Assembly: GCA_036488875.1 (NCBI GenBank)
Contig: DASXGW010000007.1
Location: forward strand, 62,001-126,000
Direction of reading: 5' to 3'
DNA from: Candidatus Baltobacteraceae bacterium
GTDB lineage: Bacteria > Vulcanimicrobiota > Vulcanimicrobiia > Vulcanimicrobiales > Vulcanimicrobiaceae
Length of the DNA stretch: 64,000 nt
Shown here piece by piece: positions 1 to 7,139 of the stretch. Each line of letters opens with the position of its first letter. The stretch's first letter is position 1. Below the pieces are notes generated by a model. The model had not been told where the DNA came from and did no database searches. It saw only the letters and a program-made list of their open reading frames with translations. Both the position numbers and the translations under genes were made by a program.

Positions 1-48
1 CAACGACGCCGAAGAGGGCAGTCACTTACACTTGCACGACGACGAAGA

Positions 49-82
49 CTAGGTTCCGACGAAGGGCTAGGTTCCGACGAAG
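49..82. repeat. 18-bp tandem duplication at a stop codon
   Basis: A 16-base block at 49-64 is repeated exactly at 67-82, giving a period of 18 bases. Read on the minus strand each copy encodes Phe-Val-Gly-Thr followed by TAG, in the same frame as the lipoprotein gene that ends at 67. The second copy lies just past the first stop, so it looks like a short slippage duplication of the gene end. Confidence 0.8.
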
Positions 83-465
83 ACTGTGCCGCCCTGCCAG
101 AGGTAAAACGGCGCGCAGACCGATGAGGATTGGCTCGTCGAAAGCAGCGCCACCCAACAGTAGGTCTTTTTGGGGTTCAGATCTTTGAACGTGGCGTTGC
201 CCTTGTGGTTGGTCGTCTGCGTCGCAAAGGGCTTGCCCGGACGCGGACTCGCGCTCGATTTCGGCGTCGAAATTTCTACCGCAACCTTGGGCGCGGGCGA
301 GCCGAGAATCGTCACGTTGACGGTGGCGGTGTGATCCTTGGGATTCGGCGTGATACTCGGCACCGGTGTAGGCGTCGCCGGCGGGTTGCCCCCGTTGCCG
401 CCGCACGCGGCGAAGGTCAAAGCCAGCGCGATGGCGGCCAAAAGAATGGAAGCGCGTTTGGGCAT
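67..465 (-). CDS. small secreted lipoprotein
   Basis: The 132-residue product starts with a short basic end, a hydrophobic stretch and a lipobox (FAAC, Cys at about 21), so it should be exported and lipid-anchored. A Pro/Thr-rich linker follows (about 28-42). The rest looks like one small beta-sandwich of the carboxypeptidase-regulatory or Ig-like type, with alternating hydrophobic strands and two Cys late in the domain that could pair. I recognise no enzyme motif. It lies 21 bases downstream of the paaX-like gene on the same strand and may be cotranscribed with it, but nothing links the functions. Function unknown. Confidence 0.7.
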   Translation of the reverse strand: MPKRASILLAAIALALTFAACGGNGGNPPATPTPVPSITPNPKDHTATVNVTILGSPAPKVAVEISTPKSSASPRPGKPFATQTTNHKGNATFKDLNPKKTYCWVALLSTSQSSSVCAPFYLWQGGTVFVGT

Positions 466-486
466 GGCGGGGTCGGTTCGACGCCC

Positions 487-1320
487 CTACTCCAAGTACC
501 GCTGCGACAAGTAGCGCAGCGATTTCATTTTCAGCAACTCGTAATATTCGCGGAAAATCGCCGCGGCTGCCGTGCCGGGCCAGTGCGCCGGCACGAGCTC
601 GGACGGTAGACCCGGATCGAGATAGGTGAACCTCCGGTAGTCGTGCACGAGCCACAGACGCTCGACGAAGGCAGCGTCGTCGCTCAAACCGCGCGCGTCA
701 CGTTCCCGCTCCAGCCGGGGGGCGTAGCGATCGACGAACTCGCGATACGCGCGAGCGATCGTCTCGAGGTCCCAGCAGCGCGCGACGAGCTCGCGGTCGC
801 CGAGCGGCCCGCGGTATTCGCCAAGAAACAGATGAACGTCGGCGCCTGCGCCGGCCGATTCGGCTGCCGATCGGGCGGCAGCGAGCGAATCGCCCGGCGA
901 AATCCAGATCGACGCGGACAGCGGTGCCCATCCTAGAACGGCAAGCTCTTTGCGCAGGCGGTCGCGGCGTTCGCGGCGCGCTTCCTCTACTGTATAGGTC
1001 AGTATTCGCCAGCGGCCGTCCCACTCGATGACGGGTCCGTAGATCCGCGGGTTGAGCTCTTCGATCCGCCGGCGGCCGCGTTCGGTCACTGCATAAAAGG
1101 CCCGATTTCCCCGGCGCTCGGCGACCAGCCAACCTTGGCGCGCCATTCGCGAGACGGCCTGACGCACGGCTGCTTCGGAAACGCCGAAGGAGCCCATGAG
1201 CCGGATCAGATCGCCGAGTGCTAGGGAATGGTCGCCCCCTCCGCGCTCGACGACGTCCCCGAAAAGCGTGAAGATAAAGGAATTCGGGCGAGTGACAGGC
1301 CGCTTGACTTCGAGAGCCAT
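487..1320 (-). CDS. paaX: PaaX family transcriptional repressor
   Basis: A 277-residue regulator of the PaaX family, which represses phenylacetate-type catabolic genes and releases DNA on binding an aryl-CoA. The N-terminal half is the winged helix (about 15-85, with the segment FGVSEAAVRQAVSRMARQGW). The C-terminal half is the PaaX C domain, with the conserved aromatic run near WDLETIARAYREFVDRY. I chose ATG at 1320 over an upstream start at 1356 because a GAGGG box lies just before 1320 and the protein then begins at the usual family position. It is divergent from the boxB-like gene at 1386 and shares its control region, the normal arrangement for a repressor of its neighbour. Its own promoter lies inside the inverted repeat, so autorepression is likely. 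Confidence 0.88.
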   Translation of the reverse strand: MALEVKRPVTRPNSFIFTLFGDVVERGGGDHSLALGDLIRLMGSFGVSEAAVRQAVSRMARQGWLVAERRGNRAFYAVTERGRRRIEELNPRIYGPVIEWDGRWRILTYTVEEARRERRDRLRKELAVLGWAPLSASIWISPGDSLAAARSAAESAGAGADVHLFLGEYRGPLGDRELVARCWDLETIARAYREFVDRYAPRLERERDARGLSDDAAFVERLWLVHDYRRFTYLDPGLPSELVPAHWPGTAAAAIFREYYELLKMKSLRYLSQRYLE

Positions 1321-1327
1321 CCCCTCT

Positions 1328-1356
1328 AATATGACACTATTCCCACGAATCGTCAA
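1328..1356 (-). promoter_or_regulatory. probable paaX promoter
   Basis: On the minus strand, TTGACG (1356-1351) and CATATT (1333-1328) are 17 bases apart, a good match to sigma-70 spacing with five of six and four of six consensus bases. The -10 element lies 7 bases upstream of the chosen ATG at 1320, so the leader would be very short or absent. Alternatively the start at 1356 is used and this is coincidence. Confidence 0.45.
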
Positions 1357-1369
1357 AAATCTGTCATAT
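1329..1369. promoter_or_regulatory. inverted repeat, candidate PaaX operator
   Basis: ATATGACA at 1329-1336 and TGTCATAT at 1362-1369 form a perfect 8-bp inverted repeat with centres about 33 bp (three helical turns) apart. The repeat sits in the divergent region between the repressor and the boxB-like gene and overlaps the predicted repressor promoter. A dimeric repressor binding both arms on one DNA face would control both directions. That the protein is PaaX is inference from position. Confidence 0.6.
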
Positions 1370-1385
1370 CGCTAGGGAGACACCC

Positions 1386-2507
1386 ATGGCCCGCATTTCC
1401 ACTTTCGACGACTGGATCGACATGCTCAAGGAGTGGCAGCACGATATCGGGCTCGACCGCGACCTGATCGAGCGCTTCATGCCCGGCTACGAGTTCGAAG
1501 CCAAATACGGCGACCTGCCGATCTCTGAGATCTACTTCGGCGACTTCAAGGGCGATCGTCGCTGGGAGAAAGTACGCGAGATACCGGATCAGCGCATGCG
1601 CGACGCGGTGCTCAACATGGTCGTTTTTCAGGGCGACACCGAGTTCGCCTCGAACGAGCAGCAGCGCTTTTTGGTCAACAACGCGCCGAGCGAATACGAT
1701 CTCGCGTCGCTCGTTCGCATCATGGTGGAAGAGACGCGTCACGGCTATCAGATGTGCCATCTGCTGGTGAATCATTTCGGAAGCGAAGGCAAGATCGAAG
1801 CGCAGAAGATGCTCGAGCGCCGCGCGTTCGGCAAGAAGAACCGGCTGCTCAACGCATTCAACGACGACGTCACGCACTGGCTCGATTTTTTTGCCTACAC
1901 GAACTTCATGGATCGCGACGGAAAGTTCCAGCTGACGATGCTCCAGCATTCGAGCTTCGCGCCGCTGGCACAGTCGATGGGCCCGATGCTCAAGGAAGAG
2001 TCGTTTCACATGGGTACCGGCATCACGGGTTTGCGCCGTATCGCCAAGGCCGCAGTCATTCCGGTCGACCTGCAGCAGAAGTACTACAACAAATGGATCT
2101 CCGGATCGCTCGACCTGTTCGGCACCGATCACTCCGGATCGGCGCAGTGGGCGTATACGTGGGGCATCAAGGGACGCGTCGACGAGGACAAGACCGGCGA
2201 CACCGTCGACAAGGAGCACCTCAACGAGCGGGCTCGCAGACAGTTCTACGAGGAGGTCAGCGGCACGGTCGCGCGTGTGAACGAGGTCAATCCGAGCGAG
2301 ACGAAGCTCTACGTTCCCGACATGAAGTTCAACCGTAAGATCGGCGACTACGCCGGCGAGCGGTACGCGGTCGATGGCCGCAAGCTCACCGAGGACGAGT
2401 GGAACGCGTACGCGCCCAGCGTGCTGCCGACGCCGGCCGACGACGACGTCCTCAAAGCGTTTTTCAAGAACCCCAACTGGATCGCATCGAAAGGGAATCT
2501 CAACTAA
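1386..2507 (+). CDS. boxB: BoxB/PaaA-type diiron aryl-CoA epoxidase
   Basis: A 373-residue ferritin-like diiron oxygenase that most resembles BoxB, the benzoyl-CoA 2,3-epoxidase oxygenase subunit. Aligned with BoxB from memory, the iron ligands are all present: E86 (in QGDTE), E116 and H119 (in VEETRH), D176 (in MDRDGK), and E205 and H208 (in KEESFH). The E86-E116 spacing of 30 equals that in BoxB. It is about 100 residues shorter than classical BoxB (about 475), lacking part of the N terminus and loops, so the true substrate may be another aryl-CoA. An AGGGAG ribosome site lies six bases before the ATG. The enoyl-CoA hydratase gene follows after one base. No reductase partner (BoxA or PaaE type) is in the window. 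Confidence 0.8.
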   Translation: MARISTFDDWIDMLKEWQHDIGLDRDLIERFMPGYEFEAKYGDLPISEIYFGDFKGDRRWEKVREIPDQRMRDAVLNMVVFQGDTEFASNEQQRFLVNNAPSEYDLASLVRIMVEETRHGYQMCHLLVNHFGSEGKIEAQKMLERRAFGKKNRLLNAFNDDVTHWLDFFAYTNFMDRDGKFQLTMLQHSSFAPLAQSMGPMLKEESFHMGTGITGLRRIAKAAVIPVDLQQKYYNKWISGSLDLFGTDHSGSAQWAYTWGIKGRVDEDKTGDTVDKEHLNERARRQFYEEVSGTVARVNEVNPSETKLYVPDMKFNRKIGDYAGERYAVDGRKLTEDEWNAYAPSVLPTPADDDVLKAFFKNPNWIASKGNLN

Positions 2508-2508
2508 C

Positions 2509-3363
2509 ATGAGCTCAGCAGTGAACGGCGCAACGCAGACCCCGTTCGGACGCGAGGCGCGTTCGTTCGACGGCAAGCGCGTCATCAACTATTCGAAGGA
2601 CGGTCACGTCGCCATCATCGAGATGGACGATCCGCCGGCCAACACGTACACGCACGAGATGATGCGTCAGCTCGACGACGCGATTCTCGACGCTCGCTTC
2701 GACGGCGACGTCGAGGTGATTTTACTCGCGGGCAAAGGCGAGAAATTCTTCTCGGCCGGAGCGAACATCGGCATGCTCAACTCCGTCACGCCCGAGTTCA
2801 AGTATATGTTCTGCCTTCACGCCAACGAGACGCTGTTGCGCTTGGAGCAGACGCCGAAGCTCGTCATCGCCGCGCTCAACGGACATACCGTCGGCGGCGG
2901 TCTCGAGATCGCAATGGCGGCCGACATCCGCATCGCGCGTCAGGATGCGGGCAAAATCGGTCTGCCGGAGGTCGCGCTCGGCGTACTTCCCGGAACCGGC
3001 GGCACACAGCGCCTCGCGCGGTTGGTCGGCAAGTCGCGCTCGATCGAGCTCATGGTGACCGGCAAGACCGTAAGCTTCGAGCAGGCCTTGGATTGGGGCA
3101 TCATCAACGACATCTACGAAGGCAGCGCGCAAGAGTTCCGCGAGCAAATGCTGGACTACGCCAGGCAGTTCTGCACGCCCAATAAGGCGCCGATGGCGGT
3201 CGGACACATCAAGCGCAGCGTGCAAACCGGTGCCGAGCTTCCGTTGCAGGATGCGCTCGCGCTCGAGCGCGAGCTGCAATCATTGCTCTTCAAGAGCGAA
3301 GACGCTAAAGAAGGCATCGCGGCGTACAACGAAAAGCGCGTCGCCAAGTTCAAAAACAAATAA
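2509..3363 (+). CDS. enoyl-CoA hydratase/isomerase (crotonase family)
   Basis: A 284-residue crotonase-fold enzyme. The oxyanion-hole and active-site segments are intact: GHTVGGGLEIAMAADIR carries the first catalytic Glu, and GLPEVALGVLPGTGGTQRL carries the second, so true syn-hydratase activity is expected rather than a one-Glu variant. The start at 2509 lies one base after the boxB-like stop, so the two are translationally coupled. In this setting it probably hydrates the ring-opened or dehydro-acyl-CoA product of the epoxidase branch (PaaF or BoxC-like role), although general beta-oxidation is also possible. An in-frame extension into the upstream gene is not needed. Confidence 0.87.
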   Translation: MSSAVNGATQTPFGREARSFDGKRVINYSKDGHVAIIEMDDPPANTYTHEMMRQLDDAILDARFDGDVEVILLAGKGEKFFSAGANIGMLNSVTPEFKYMFCLHANETLLRLEQTPKLVIAALNGHTVGGGLEIAMAADIRIARQDAGKIGLPEVALGVLPGTGGTQRLARLVGKSRSIELMVTGKTVSFEQALDWGIINDIYEGSAQEFREQMLDYARQFCTPNKAPMAVGHIKRSVQTGAELPLQDALALERELQSLLFKSEDAKEGIAAYNEKRVAKFKNK

Positions 3364-4101
3364 TTGACCTGGTTCGACCGGGCGCCGACGTGGCTCGCTT
3401 TCATCGTCATGATTGCCGTCGCAAACGCCGTGGCGTTGTCGGCGATGTACGTCGCGCGCCGCTGGTCGCACCGGATGGGCGTGACCAGCGGTCCTCCGGT
3501 CGTCAGTGCCTGGGCGACGTGCGCCGGCGGACTCACCGCGCTGCTCTTTGCTTTTACGATCGTGACGGTCTGGAATAGCGCGGCGCGCGCGAAATCCGAC
3601 GTTGACGACGAAGCCGCGGCGATTCGGCTCGTCGCGCGCGACATCGCTCCCGCGCAACGGGTGCTGCTGCGCGAGTACGTCAACGAAACGATCGCCGAGT
3701 GGCCGGCGTTGTGCGGCGGCGAGCAAGATCCGAAGGTCGACGCGACCTTGGTCGCGTTGCAGCAAGCCGCCAAGCCGCGCTCACCGTCGTACGCCGACGA
3801 CCTGTATCGCCAGCTCGGCACGATGGAAGACCTGCGCAACCGCCGTTGGCAGACGTCCACCTCGTCGATCCCCGACGAAATCTGGGTCGCGCTCCTGGTG
3901 CTGTCGTGCTCCGTGCTGATCGTACTGAGTTTGGCGTTAACCGAGCGGCCCGAACCCCAGACCGTGCTGACGGCCGCCGTTGCGACCGCACTCGGCACGC
4001 TCTTCTGGGTTGCCGGCGTCCTCGAGTATCCATTCTGCGGGCGTACCGGCATAGGCCCAGGAGAACTTCTCGACATCGTCCGGGCCCATTTGTTGTCATG
4101 A
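3364..4101 (+). CDS. DUF4239-like membrane protein
   Basis: A 245-residue integral membrane protein beginning with TTG directly after the hydratase stop. There are two N-terminal membrane helices (about 8-30 and 50-70), a soluble helical middle part of about 100 residues, and two more helices near 170-190 and 200-220. The pattern of a hydrophobic helix followed by DVDDEAAAIRLVARD resembles the DUF4239 (bestrophin-like) family. Function is unknown; a channel role is only an analogy. It overlaps the next gene by ATGA. Confidence 0.6.
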   Translation: MTWFDRAPTWLAFIVMIAVANAVALSAMYVARRWSHRMGVTSGPPVVSAWATCAGGLTALLFAFTIVTVWNSAARAKSDVDDEAAAIRLVARDIAPAQRVLLREYVNETIAEWPALCGGEQDPKVDATLVALQQAAKPRSPSYADDLYRQLGTMEDLRNRRWQTSTSSIPDEIWVALLVLSCSVLIVLSLALTERPEPQTVLTAAVATALGTLFWVAGVLEYPFCGRTGIGPGELLDIVRAHLLS

Positions 4102-4334
4102 GCCGAATCCAAACGCTGCTCGCTCTGGCAGCCGTCATTTCCGCCAGCATCGCGGCCTTGCAAGTGCCCGGCCGATTGATTTTTGCGGCAATCGCCGTTG
4201 CGCTGCTGATCGCGGTCGCCGGTGCGCGTCTGCGAGCGGCGCTGGTCGAGAAACGCGAGCCGCCAAGCGGCTTCGACGCCGCCGAACGCGCGCGGCAAAT
4301 TCGCGAGGACCGGCGACGGCGCTTGGGCGGATAA
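4098..4334 (+). CDS. small two-helix membrane protein
   Basis: A 78-residue protein with two predicted membrane helices (about 5-22 and 27-46) and a strongly basic, Arg-rich tail ending in REDRRRRLGG. The ATG overlaps the stop of the preceding membrane protein as ATGA, which is good evidence that it is translated with it. I recognise no family. The tail would lie in the cytoplasm by the positive-inside rule. Confidence 0.6.
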   Translation: MSRIQTLLALAAVISASIAALQVPGRLIFAAIAVALLIAVAGARLRAALVEKREPPSGFDAAERARQIREDRRRRLGG

Positions 4335-4343
4335 CGAAGCGTC

Positions 4344-4679
4344 TTACCCCGAGACGTACTGCATCACGACGACTTCGCCGGCGCGCGGTTGGTATGCCCT
4401 CGTCACGTTGAAGATTCTCGCCAGTCCGCATAGATCGACGACGCGCTTGATCGTACTTTCGCCCGGCGGTACGACGATCGTTTCGCGGGAGAACCCTTGA
4501 CGCCGGCGCTCTTTGCGCAAGGCCAGCAGCTCGCCGATACACGACGAATCGAAATACTCGGCTGCCGAAAGATCGAAAACGACGTTTGGTTCTGACTCAA
4601 TACGCCGGAACTCGCGCCTCAATGCGTCCTTACAGGCGACGTCATATTCGCCCGTAAAGACCACTACCAAAGTGGACAT
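4344..4679 (-). CDS. STAS domain protein (anti-sigma antagonist type)
   Basis: A single STAS domain of 111 residues. The phosphorylatable serine region is recognisable as YFDSSCIGELLALRK (about 42-56), matching the DSSGLG-type loop of SpoIIAA/RsbV proteins. Such proteins bind and release a kinase/anti-sigma factor depending on the serine phosphate. No kinase or sigma factor is adjacent; the nearest possible partner in the window is the SpoIIE-type phosphatase at 21744. It is convergent with the membrane gene pair, with a nine-base gap. Confidence 0.8.
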   Translation of the reverse strand: MSTLVVVFTGEYDVACKDALRREFRRIESEPNVVFDLSAAEYFDSSCIGELLALRKERRRQGFSRETIVVPPGESTIKRVVDLCGLARIFNVTRAYQPRAGEVVVMQYVSG

Positions 4680-4720
4680 AGAAAACTCCGCGTGGGTGAA
4701 AAGTACCTAAGCGCCCGTTC

Positions 4721-4750
4721 ATAATAGCCGGTAGGGAAGCGGGGCGTCCA
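4721..4750 (-). promoter_or_regulatory. possible promoter of the STAS gene
   Basis: On the minus strand TGGACG (4750-4745) and TATTAT (4726-4721) are 18 bases apart, about 42 bases upstream of the start at 4679. The -10 element is good and the -35 is weak. Confidence 0.3.
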
Positions 4751-4804
4751 TTATCGTGCGCTCGCTCACCCGCAGGGCGGCCTACAGTGTGATCGGCGAG
4801 TCCG

Positions 4805-5218
4805 ATGGCGGGTGTCGTACGGGAGGATCCCCAATCCTTCACGGCAGTGGAAGGCTTTAAGCAGGGCCGGCTGCTGCGAATCTTCATCGACGAGAACGAC
4901 CGGCACGGGGTCCAGCCGGCGTACACGGCAATCGTCGAGTTCCTGCGCGCCAAAAACGTGGCAGGCGCAACGGTATTTCGCGCAATCGAGGGGTACGGCA
5001 GCCATCAGCAGATCCATATCGCGAAAGTCTTTTCGTGGATTCCGAACCTCCCGATCCTCATCGAGGTCGTCGATGACGCGGAGAAGATCGATGCCATTCT
5101 GCCCGAGCTCGAAGCGCTGATCGGCGAAGGCCTCGTGACGCTCGAAGCCGCCGAATACTTACGGCTCGGGAAGCACCGGCCTCAGGACGACCCCTCGCGT
5201 TCGAGCATTTCGCGGTAG
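4805..5218 (+). CDS. DUF190 (PII-like) protein
   Basis: A 137-residue protein of the DUF190 family, small trimeric PII-like proteins. The core reads LLRIFIDENDRHGVQPAYTA, then VAGATVFRAIEGYGSH, then the strand LPILIEVVD; these are the family landmarks. Members often sit beside fluoride channels or other transporters, but none is next to it here. The last 37 bases overlap the 3' end of the DNA ligase gene on the other strand (5182-5218), so the short C-terminal tail after RLGKH is probably not part of the fold. Confidence 0.85.
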   Translation: MAGVVREDPQSFTAVEGFKQGRLLRIFIDENDRHGVQPAYTAIVEFLRAKNVAGATVFRAIEGYGSHQQIHIAKVFSWIPNLPILIEVVDDAEKIDAILPELEALIGEGLVTLEAAEYLRLGKHRPQDDPSRSSISR

Positions 5219-6837
5219 ACTTCCCGTACCGTTTCCAGCGTATCGATCTCTTGGGGCGGTTTGTCGTCGCGGATGCGTACGATGCGAGGAAAGCGCAGCG
5301 CAAAACCGCTTTCGTGTAAATCGCTCTTCTGAACGACGTCGAAGGCGACTTCGAGCACGATCTGCGGTTCGACGGGAATTTCGTAGGCACGCGCTTTTTC
5401 GCGTTGCCGGCCGTCGGGGAGCCGATGCGCCAGGAACCACTCGGTCAGTTCGGCGATCTCTGCGTCCGTGAGTCCCGAATAGGCCTTGCCGATGGCGACC
5501 AGCGTGCCGTCGTCGCCGCGCACGGCAAACGTGTAATCGGAAAGCACGTTCGATCGCTTGCCATGGCCCCACTCCACTGCAACGATGACCACGTCGAGCG
5601 TCGTCAGCTCGCGCTTGAGCTTGAGCCACCACTTGCCGCGCCGTCCCGGCGCGTAGGGCGAGTCGGCGCGCTTGAGCATGAGCCCTTCGTTGCCGCGCTT
5701 GCGTGCCGCTTCGAAACGCTCGTTGACGTCGATCGCGGCGATTTCTGCGGCCGGATCGAACGGGGCGATCGACAGCGTCTCGTTCGGCACGACCGCGCCC
5801 GCGAGCAGCTCGCGCCGCCGCACCAGGGGCTCGTCGACGAGAAGCACCTCGTCGAGTGCCAGCAGGTCGAAGATAACGTATACCACCGGCACGTCGGTCT
5901 GCATTCGCATTTGCAGCTCGCGAAACGGCAGCACGCGGCCGTCGCGCATTCCGACGATCTCGCCGTCCAGAATGACGTCGTTCTCGATGGCACGCAGCGC
6001 CGACGCAACCTTCGGATACGACGCCGTCACGTCGTTGAGCCGCCGCGAAAAGAGGCGCACCGTACCGTCGCGCACGTGCGCTTGCGCGCGGATGCCGTCG
6101 TACTTGTCTTCCAACAGCCACGTTGCGCCGGCGAGCTCCCGGTAGGCGTCGCCGTACGCGATCGGCGACGCGAGCATGAAGCCGATGGGCGTTCCGTAAA
6201 GCACGCGCAGCTGCTCGAGCGTTTGCTGCTTTGCCGAAAGGGCGACCTCGCCGACGTCGCCGCACGCCATCAATCCGCGCCGAACCGCGGCCGTGTCGGC
6301 ATCGAATGCGCGCGCGATCGCGTCGAGTACCAATCCTTCACGTAATCCGATGCGCAGATCGCCGGTGACGATCTTCACGACGTACGTGGCAACGAGCGGA
6401 GCGTCGCAGGCGCGGAGAATTCGCTCCAACACCACCTCGCGACGTTTGCCCGCGTTCTTGCCGCTCGCACCGGCGATCTCGCCGAAGAGCGAGTCCAACG
6501 AGGCGGGCGTCAAACGATCCGTAAAGAGCGTAGCATCGCGCGGCGGGCGGACGAGACGGCCGAGCGCGACGCCTAAATCGCCCGTATCCCTGTACGCCGC
6601 ACCAAGCTGCGCGTCGTCGAACTCCCAGACACGCCGCGCCGCGGCGACGATCGAGCGGCCGCCGACCGAGAGCGTACGGTGGTCGCGCGCGGCGAAAGGA
6701 CTGCCCGTAAAAAAGCGCGCCGCCGCGACCAGATCGGCCGCGTCGAGCTCGCGCAGATATTCGGCAATAAGCGCGATCTTGTCCAGCTTACGCGGACGGG
6801 CGGCGACGGCTTCGGCTACGCGCGCAAAGGCTTCCAC
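5182..6837 (-). CDS. lig: ATP-dependent DNA ligase (archaeal/LigB type)
   Basis: A 551-residue ATP-dependent DNA ligase. Residues about 1-190 are the alpha-helical DNA-binding N domain. The adenylation domain starts with motif I EDKYDGIR, in which K245 would carry AMP, and continues with LDGEIVG (motif III), VIFDLL and EGLMLKR (motif IV). Motif V follows as KWWLKLK. The OB-fold fills the last 130 residues. This three-domain layout is that of archaeal and mycobacterial LigB-type ligases, not of the NHEJ protein LigD. Bacteria have a separate NAD-dependent replicative ligase, so this one is probably for repair. GTG start; the 3' end overlaps the DUF190 gene by 37 bases. Confidence 0.93.
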   Translation of the reverse strand: MEAFARVAEAVAARPRKLDKIALIAEYLRELDAADLVAAARFFTGSPFAARDHRTLSVGGRSIVAAARRVWEFDDAQLGAAYRDTGDLGVALGRLVRPPRDATLFTDRLTPASLDSLFGEIAGASGKNAGKRREVVLERILRACDAPLVATYVVKIVTGDLRIGLREGLVLDAIARAFDADTAAVRRGLMACGDVGEVALSAKQQTLEQLRVLYGTPIGFMLASPIAYGDAYRELAGATWLLEDKYDGIRAQAHVRDGTVRLFSRRLNDVTASYPKVASALRAIENDVILDGEIVGMRDGRVLPFRELQMRMQTDVPVVYVIFDLLALDEVLLVDEPLVRRRELLAGAVVPNETLSIAPFDPAAEIAAIDVNERFEAARKRGNEGLMLKRADSPYAPGRRGKWWLKLKRELTTLDVVIVAVEWGHGKRSNVLSDYTFAVRGDDGTLVAIGKAYSGLTDAEIAELTEWFLAHRLPDGRQREKARAYEIPVEPQIVLEVAFDVVQKSDLHESGFALRFPRIVRIRDDKPPQEIDTLETVREVYREMLEREGSS

Positions 6838-6860
6838 CCAGCTATGATTAAGAGAGACGC

Positions 6861-7139
6861 ATGGTGACTGCCTTCATTCTCATGAACGTCGAGCGCCTGC
6901 GTTTGCGGTCAATTGCCGACGATCTGCTGGCAATCGACGGAATCGCCGAGGTTTACTCGGTCGCGGGCCCGTTCGACCTCGTCGCCATCGCGCGCGTGAA
7001 GGAGCACGAACAGCTCAACGACTTGGTGACCGAACACGTCGGCGCTCTCGACGGCATCATCGGCACCGAAACGCTCATCGCGTTTCGCTCGTTCGCCAAA
7101 AAAGATCTCGGCTTGCTCTGGGACATCGGCGTCGACTGA
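6861..7139 (+). CDS. stand-alone Lrp/AsnC ligand-binding (RAM) domain
   Basis: A 92-residue protein consisting only of the effector-binding domain of Lrp/AsnC regulators, with the signature GIAEVYSVAGPFDLVAIARV and no helix-turn-helix. Stand-alone RAM domains form ring oligomers that bind amino acids; some act as sensors for partner proteins. It is divergent from the DNA ligase with 23 bases between starts. On the opposite strand the reading frame of the beta-propeller lipoprotein continues through its last 187 bases (6953-7139). Confidence 0.85.
   Translation: MVTAFILMNVERLRLRSIADDLLAIDGIAEVYSVAGPFDLVAIARVKEHEQLNDLVTEHVGALDGIIGTETLIAFRSFAKKDLGLLWDIGVD

Noticed and set aside
1353-2588. 411-codon minus-strand frame opposite the boxB-like gene
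   Set aside because: Mirror of conserved diiron gene codons; composition (Val/Arg/His-rich) is that of an antisense frame.
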